Part shown: piece after piece, positions 1 to 5,313 of the stretch | Numbering within the stretch: the first letter of the stretch is position 1 | Layout: each line of letters begins with the position of its first letter | Assembly (NCBI GenBank): GCA_947305045.1 | Contig: CAMZCW010000171.1 | Span: forward strand, 1 to 5,313 | Direction of reading: 5' to 3' | Origin: an uncultured Bacteroidales bacterium | GTDB lineage: Bacteria > Bacteroidota > Bacteroidia > Bacteroidales > UBA932 | Length of the DNA: 5,313 nt | The notes under the pieces: generated by a model | The model's input: the letters and a program-made list of their open reading frames with translations, nothing else | What the model was told of the DNA's origin: nothing | Database searches by the model: none | Made by a program: the position numbers and the translations under genes

Positions 1-226
1 CACCCCTCCGGCAACGCCCAAGGGCCTTCCTTCCCATAATGGGACGTATCACCAGCAGATTTCCCTTTTTTCGGAGCTTTTATCTTACCTTCCTTGATGA
101 GCTGTTCTTTCTCGGCGCGGATGCGTTCGAGGAGTACGGAGGCGGGCTCGTCGTTCGGGTCCTGGGGAACCAGTTTTCCGTGAATGGCGAGGTCAAGAAT
201 CTTTTGACGCAGTTTCTTTGTATCCA

Positions 227-227
<1 letters not shown>
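1..227 (-). CDS. hsdS: Type I restriction-modification specificity subunit HsdS, N-terminal fragment (runs off the left edge)
   Basis: This is the start of the DNA-recognition subunit of the type I complex; HsdS determines which bipartite sequence is methylated and restricted. The frame, read by hand, has 75 complete codons and continues past the window edge. It begins MDTKKLRQKILDLAIHGKLV and continues PQDPNDEPASVLLERIRAEK, then a lysine-rich stretch (residues 44-56) and a segment ending GPWALPEG. The LDLAIHGKLVPQDPNDEPAS block is a very common conserved HsdS segment. The WALPEGW-type phrase (the W codon is cut by the edge) is typical of the junction into the first target-recognition domain. 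The start is well supported: ATG overlaps the hsdM stop by one base (TAATG), and a GAGG lies 4 nt upstream inside hsdM. That arrangement implies translational coupling and balanced M:S production. Both target-recognition domains, and hence the specificity, are outside the window. I cannot tell whether the full gene is intact. Confidence 0.93.
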
Positions 228-1657
<1,430 letters not shown>

Positions 1658-1662
<5 letters not shown>

Positions 1663-4390
1663 CTGTTTTTCTGTAAATCATGAACTGTGACAGCGAGGCC
1701 AGGGCGACATTCGCCGCGTCGATTCCTCCAAATGCCATGACCAGTTGTCCGGCCTGCGCCTTATCTTCCTCTTTGATATCTTCAACCGTACATGCGCCAT
1801 TGGAGACGATATAGTTGACTATTTGTCCCAGAAGTTCGTTTTGCTTCGCCGTCATACCGCGCCATCCCTGGCCGCACCAAAGGTTGAAATATTTGGCGGC
1901 ATCGCCCTTAAGGCTTTCCAGTTTTGGAATATGTTTAAAAGCGAATCTGACCAGCTGGATGATGTTTGTCAGCGCTTCTTTTTCATCCTTCGTAGTGAAC
2001 TTGACCACATCCGCGGGGCGCACGACAGCATAGGTATTCCAAAGGAGCGCCGGATTGAACTTGGCGTTGAAAAGACGTAGCTGCCGATCCAGTTCCTTCA
2101 GCATCGGGTAGGTGATGGGCTCTCCCCGGTTATTGAAAATGATGCGGAGCGCTTCGATTTCATCTTTGTGCCCGGCCACATACTGCTCAAAGGCAGCCGT
2201 CGTTGCAGTGGCTTCCTCTATGGAGAATCCCTTGGAAATCAATTCATCTTCGCCGGGTTGCAGGATGTTTACAAATCCCGCATTAAGAATGAGCAGATGT
2301 TTCCTGGCATCCGGATGATTTGCCAGCGGTGCAACCAGGCCCCGCCTTTCCTGATTGGGCTCATTGATATCCGCAAAGGGCGGCAATTGACCACCGCCCA
2401 GGGCATCATAGATGCGGCCGGCAAGGTCTTTCATGCCGATACCGGCCCGTCTCTCAAATTCCCTCCTTTGCCCGTCGTCGGACTTGGCGTAAATGCGAGA
2501 CAATCGACCGGCAATCATCCGCAGGTATTCGTCATCCACATAGCCGTGCGTGAGGCGTTCAAGCAATTCCTTTAATGAGATAATGGCAGGCTTGGAGTCC
2601 GTGGAAGGGCGCGTTTCATGCATCTCATGCTCCGTAACCCCGACGGCATCGACCAGGTAGAAAAGGTCCTTGCTATAGGCATTGGGCGTGACGATGCGGA
2701 GTTGCTCGTCCCCGATGGCGCGCACGCCACGCCCCTTCATTTGAGTATAGAGCGCTTCAGACTCCACATCCCGCATGAACATCACCACCTCGATGGGCTT
2801 GACATCTGTCCCGGTAGCTACCAGCGTTACGGTGACGGCGATACGGAACTCTTTGTCGTTGCGGAAACGGCGGATGAGTTCGTTACTGTTCCCCGCCGAA
2901 TATGTAATCTTCTGCACAAACTGCTTGTCGCTTTCCGGCCGGCCAAAAACTTCCTTGGCAATCTGGACGATATTGCTGGCATGCGCATCATTCAGCGCGA
3001 AGATAAGTGTCTTGGGAAGATAGTCAAAATTGGGTTCCCGCTGCGGGTCATTGAACATCTCCGTGTACACCGCGTCACGGTACGTCTCGAGAACCAGCTT
3101 AATCTGCGAAGGATTGACGATGCTCCGGTTAAGTTCGTTTCCGGTGTAGGTCTTCTCGCCGCTGTTCCTGACATCCTTCACGGTGCCGGTGTAACGGGTG
3201 ATTTGCTTCACTTCTTCCCCATCCCGGATGGCGCCGCCATCGGTTGTCGCCCTTGTCTTGATGCGGTAAACGCGATAATCGACATTCACGCCATCGGCAA
3301 TGGAACGGTCCAAGTTGTAGTCAATGACGCGGTTATAGTTGAAAAAAGCTTCCGTCTCCGGCGCCGGAGTGGCCGTTAAACCAATCATGCGTGCGGAGGA
3401 GAAATAATCCAGCACGGAACGCCAGGAACCATAAATGGAGCGGTGGCACTCATCCACTATGATAAGGTCGAAGTAGTCTCTGGGCAGGGTGGGATTCTCG
3501 GGTAGAGCGATGACCGGCCCAGGAGTATCGTCTCCGTCATAGTGCTCGTCATCATCGGTTTCAACGATATCTTCTCCCTTCAGCAGCGAGAACAGACGCT
3601 GGATGGTTGAAATGACGACATTGGTCCCTTGCGGTATTGTCTTGGTTTTCAGGCGTTCCACCGAAAATATCGTATTGAACGCATCCCCATTCTCTGTCAG
3701 GCGGAACTTGCCGAATTCGTCTTCGGCCTGCTTCCCCAGATTGTTCCGGTCTACCAGGAACAGCACCCTTCGCATAGGGGTATAAGAGAGGAAGCGGTAG
3801 GAAGCCATGCAGGCCGTGTATGTTTTGCCGGCGCCAGTTGCCAACACCATATAGGCACGATTCTGCCCTGCCTTGAAACTCTTCTCCAACGCCGTGATAG
3901 CTTCAAACTGACAATCGCGCAGCCCTTTCTTTTTCAGCGTCGGGAGTCCGGCAAACGCGTCCTCAATGCCCAATATCTGACAAATCTCCTTGGGCGTATG
4001 AATCCGTTTCATGGGAATATACCCGCCATCGGGGTCCCTATGGTCGCGGAACAACACCACGTGTCCATTGGAGGTATATACCAGTGGAAGGGGCTTGGAC
4101 CAGGTTTTATAGAACGGCAGCAAAAGACGCGCATAGTTCTCTGCCTGCGAAGTCACCTTGTCGGAAGAGACATCTGTCGTTTCCTTTTTTGCCTCAAGGA
4201 CGCCAATTGCCATTCCGTTGATGAAGAGAAGATAATCGGCCTCCTTTCCACCTTGGAGTATACCTTCTTCGATGGCAGCTGCGGAAATGTCGGCGGAGTA
4301 TTCCTCTCGCGAGACAACTTGCCAGCCAGCATCGGCAAACAGCTGGTCTATGAGTACACGCGCTTTTTCCTCTGGCGTCATGGTTCGCAT
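1658..4390 (-). CDS. hsdR: Type I restriction-modification endonuclease/translocase subunit HsdR, EcoEI-R-like
   Basis: HsdR is the motor and nuclease subunit. Bound to HsdM2S on unmethylated target DNA, it hydrolyses ATP, pulls DNA past the complex and cuts at distant sites. The protein is 910 aa. The N-terminal nuclease domain has D52, E66-A-K68 (PD-(D/E)xK core) and Q82-x3-Y86 (the QxxxY motif of HsdR nucleases). The superfamily 2 helicase part follows: RDCQ (158-161), Walker A ATGAGKT (184-190), STIQRL (261-266), DECH (313-316), GLTATP (337-342), LVATGTDV (523-530) and QMKGRGVR (550-557). The remainder, about 600-910, matches the EcoEI R-protein C-terminal type and would contact HsdM. An acidic linker (272-288) lies between motifs Ib and II. 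No catalytic residue is missing. The start is M1 at 4390; M4 at 4381 (MTPEEKA) is an equally reasonable start, and neither has a Shine-Dalgarno. hsdM follows after 6 bp. Confidence 0.97.
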
Positions 4391-4419
4391 AAGAATGTTT
4401 TATCGGAATCTACGAAGTG

Positions 4420-4450
4420 CAAACTTACAAAAAAATACGCAATGAAGAAA
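4420..4450 (-). promoter_or_regulatory. Candidate Bacteroidota-type promoter for hsdR-hsdM-hsdS
   Basis: On the minus strand, TAAGTTTG (4427-4420) matches the Bacteroidota -7 consensus TAnnTTTG at every defined position. Exactly 19 nt upstream is TTTC (4450-4447), which matches three of four bases of the -33 TTTG box; the family spacing is 19-21. Transcription would begin near 4413, leaving a leader of about 20-25 nt before the hsdR ATG. The match and geometry are read directly from the sequence. Activity, and the phylum it implies, are inferred. Confidence 0.45.
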
Positions 4451-4471
4451 CTCTCCTGCTGCTTTTCTATG

Positions 4472-4500
4472 ATTATACAAACAAATAGGGTGGCTGCTAA
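4472..4500 (-). promoter_or_regulatory. Alternative sigma70-like promoter candidate for the hsd operon
   Basis: On the minus strand, TTAGCA (4500-4495; four of six matches to TTGACA) is followed after 17 nt by a perfect TATAAT (4477-4472). Start of transcription would be near 4465, giving a leader of about 75 nt. If the host is not in Bacteroidota, this is the better candidate. In AT-rich intergenic DNA a TATAAT is fairly likely by chance. Confidence 0.3.
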
Positions 4501-4528
4501 GTGTTTATGAATCAGTGGGTTGGGGACC

Positions 4529-4548
4529 AGCCGGGCGCAATGCCCGCT
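4529..4548 (-). repeat. GC-rich imperfect hairpin at the 3' end of the upstream gene
   Basis: On the minus strand AGC-GGGC pairs with GCCC-GCT around a five-base loop ATTGC, with one unpaired G between GCCC and GCT. An alternative reading is a plain CGGGC/GCCCG stem. It overlaps the stop codon of the gene ending at 4547. It could stall RNA polymerase or protect the transcript end, but no run of T follows, so it is not a canonical intrinsic terminator. It may be one unit of a dispersed palindromic repeat. Confidence 0.45.
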
Positions 4549-5242
4549 ACAGCAGCATCTTGTTGAGGAGCTTTTCCGGCACGTTCCCGGCGTGTTTAAG
4601 CACTACGTCCTTCACAAAGGCAAGGGACCCTTCCGGCGAAAGGGACGATTGCAGCGAGCGGGGCTGGAAGCCCGGGAACGGGAAGTCCAGGTCCTCGAAG
4701 AGGGCCTCCGGGGAGCAGAAGGAGCTGCGCTGCCAGCCGTTGTAGTGCAAATCTTCTCCGCGATACACGCGCTGGATGTCGCCGGTGACTACGCGCGCCT
4801 GGTACTGGAGTTTGGTCATCACGGCATCGGCCGCGCTTTTTTTTACGCCCAGGAGCTTGCGGATATCGGCAATGCTGATGCTCCCCTGCTCCTCCATGAG
4901 CGAGAGCACCTGCTGCTCGGAAGAAGATGGTGCCAGCCTGGAGCGGCGCCAATTCATGAGCTCCCGGTACACTTCCACGCTGGCAAAGGCTGCTTTACCG
5001 CCCCAGAGGAACTTTCCGTAGGCAATGTCACCGCTCTGCACGCACTCGATTTTCCAGTCCCAGGGGCCCAGGAAATCGTCGTGGAACCAGTTGTCGGGCG
5101 AGGTATGGTCCTCTACCGAGAAGCCGGGAATGGGATTCTCAAAAAAGGCGATAATCCCATACTCCAAAATGAGGTCGTGCATGGTCTCCGGACTCAGAAC
5201 TTCCGGAAGCCATGCACGGCCACTATGTACTGCGATGGACAT
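4547..5242 (-). CDS. Uncharacterised winged-helix protein, probably AlkZ-related
   Basis: A 231-aa soluble protein with no signal peptide or membrane segment. The first third contains a hydrophobic helix (MHDLILEYGIIAFF, 21-34) and a conserved-looking core: GPWDWK (59-64), GDIAYGKFLWGGKAAF (71-86) and YRELMNWRR (92-100). Residues 108-160 look like a winged helix: a helix EQQVLSLMEE, then SISIADIRKLLG, a probable recognition helix SAADAVMTKLQYQARV, and a wing around VVTGDIQRVYRG. The PWxWK...YGK...KLQ...YNGW layout resembles, from memory, short bacterial proteins annotated as AlkZ-related (the HTH_42 glycosylase relatives). It is shorter than true AlkZ, and I cannot identify AlkZ catalytic residues, so glycosylase activity should not be assumed. 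The start at 5242 abuts the preceding stop (TAAATG). M21 at 5182, preceded by GGAG, is an alternative nearer the conserved core. It lies upstream of hsdR on the same strand but is separated by a hairpin and promoter candidates, so it is probably not in the hsd transcript. Confidence 0.8.
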   Translation of the reverse strand: MSIAVHSGRAWLPEVLSPETMHDLILEYGIIAFFENPIPGFSVEDHTSPDNWFHDDFLGPWDWKIECVQSGDIAYGKFLWGGKAAFASVEVYRELMNWRRSRLAPSSSEQQVLSLMEEQGSISIADIRKLLGVKKSAADAVMTKLQYQARVVTGDIQRVYRGEDLHYNGWQRSSFCSPEALFEDLDFPFPGFQPRSLQSSLSPEGSLAFVKDVVLKHAGNVPEKLLNKMLL

Positions 5243-5313
5243 TTACTTATTCAGGAACTCCTTCACGGCATTTTGGATTTGCGTACTGGCTTCCTTGGTG
5301 TAATTGTTTTCAT
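5243..5313 (-). CDS. C-terminal end of an unidentified gene (enters at the right edge)
   Basis: The minus strand reads 22 complete codons, ENNYTKEASTQIQNAVKEFL followed by NK, then TAA at 5245-5243. The stop is immediately followed by the ATG of the next gene with no gap, which is typical of co-transcribed, translationally coupled genes. The polar, amphipathic helix-like tail is plausible coding sequence but too short to assign a family. It could be a chance open frame. The zero-gap junction is the main argument that it is real. Confidence 0.5.
   Translation of the reverse strand, partial: ENNYTKEASTQIQNAVKEFLNK

Larger units (their letters stand above)
4391..4546. other. Intergenic region between the upstream gene and hsdR
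   Basis: About 156 bp without a supported gene. The part next to the upstream gene is GC-rich and contains the hairpin; the part next to hsdR is visibly AT-rich, with a T7 tract on the minus strand, and holds both promoter candidates. No tRNA-like fold, riboswitch or attachment-site duplication was recognised. Confidence 0.6.

Noticed and set aside
2618..3379. Plus-strand open frame of about 250 codons opposite hsdR
   Set aside because: Entirely antisense to the HsdR helicase motor, with no domain or start signal of its own.
3629..4510. Plus-strand open frame of about 290 codons reaching into the intergenic gap
   Set aside because: Mostly antisense to the HsdR nuclease and Walker A regions. 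The end in the gap, MKKLSCCFSMIIQ..., looks superficially like a signal peptide but is only the tail of this frame and has no independent support.
4596..4952. Second minus-strand frame within the winged-helix gene
   Set aside because: Its composition is arginine/alanine/proline-rich in the manner of a frame-shifted shadow, while the overlapping 231-residue frame has a coherent protein pattern.
5265..5313. ATG at the right edge on the minus strand as a gene start
   Set aside because: It gives only 16 codons before a stop, whereas another frame over the same bases ends exactly at the start of the next gene.

Overview
The window carries most of a type I restriction-modification operon on the minus strand, in the order hsdR, hsdM, hsdS. 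Upstream of it, in the same orientation, lies a small gene of a poorly characterised winged-helix/AlkZ-related kind, and the last codons of another gene enter at the right edge. Everything with good coding support is on the minus strand, so the window reads biologically from right to left. The host is bacterial. One hsd promoter candidate (TTTC-N19-TAAGTTTG) has the form of the Bacteroidota primary-sigma promoter, and the proteins resemble Bacteroidota homologues as far as I can recall. However, a sigma70-like TTAGCA-N17-TATAAT candidate sits about 50 bp further upstream, so the phylum is a tentative inference.

Layout, right to left. Positions 5313-5243 hold the last 22 codons of an unidentified gene. 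Its stop abuts the ATG of a 231-residue protein (5242-4547) with a WDWK...GDIAYGKF core and a predicted winged helix. A GC-rich imperfect hairpin straddles the end of that gene. An AT-rich gap of about 156 bp follows and holds the two alternative promoter candidates for the hsd operon. hsdR (4390-1658, 910 aa) has a PD-(D/E)xK nuclease domain, a superfamily 2 helicase motor with all main motifs, and a C-terminal region of EcoEI-R type. hsdM (1651-227, 474 aa) follows after 6 bp, with intact AdoMet (DPACGTGG) and catalytic (NPPF) motifs. hsdS begins at 227, overlapping the hsdM stop by one base (TAATG), and runs off the left edge after 75 complete codons.

How they work together: HsdS recognises a bipartite DNA target. 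HsdM2S methylates adenines in it using S-adenosylmethionine. With HsdR added, the complex translocates and cuts DNA whose target is unmethylated. All catalytic motifs visible in HsdR and HsdM are intact, so the system looks functional as far as the window shows. The target-recognition domains of HsdS lie outside it. No CRISPR array, tRNA, rRNA, insertion sequence or recombinase was seen. This is a recognisable defence locus rather than a new system. The least understood element is the small winged-helix gene upstream.
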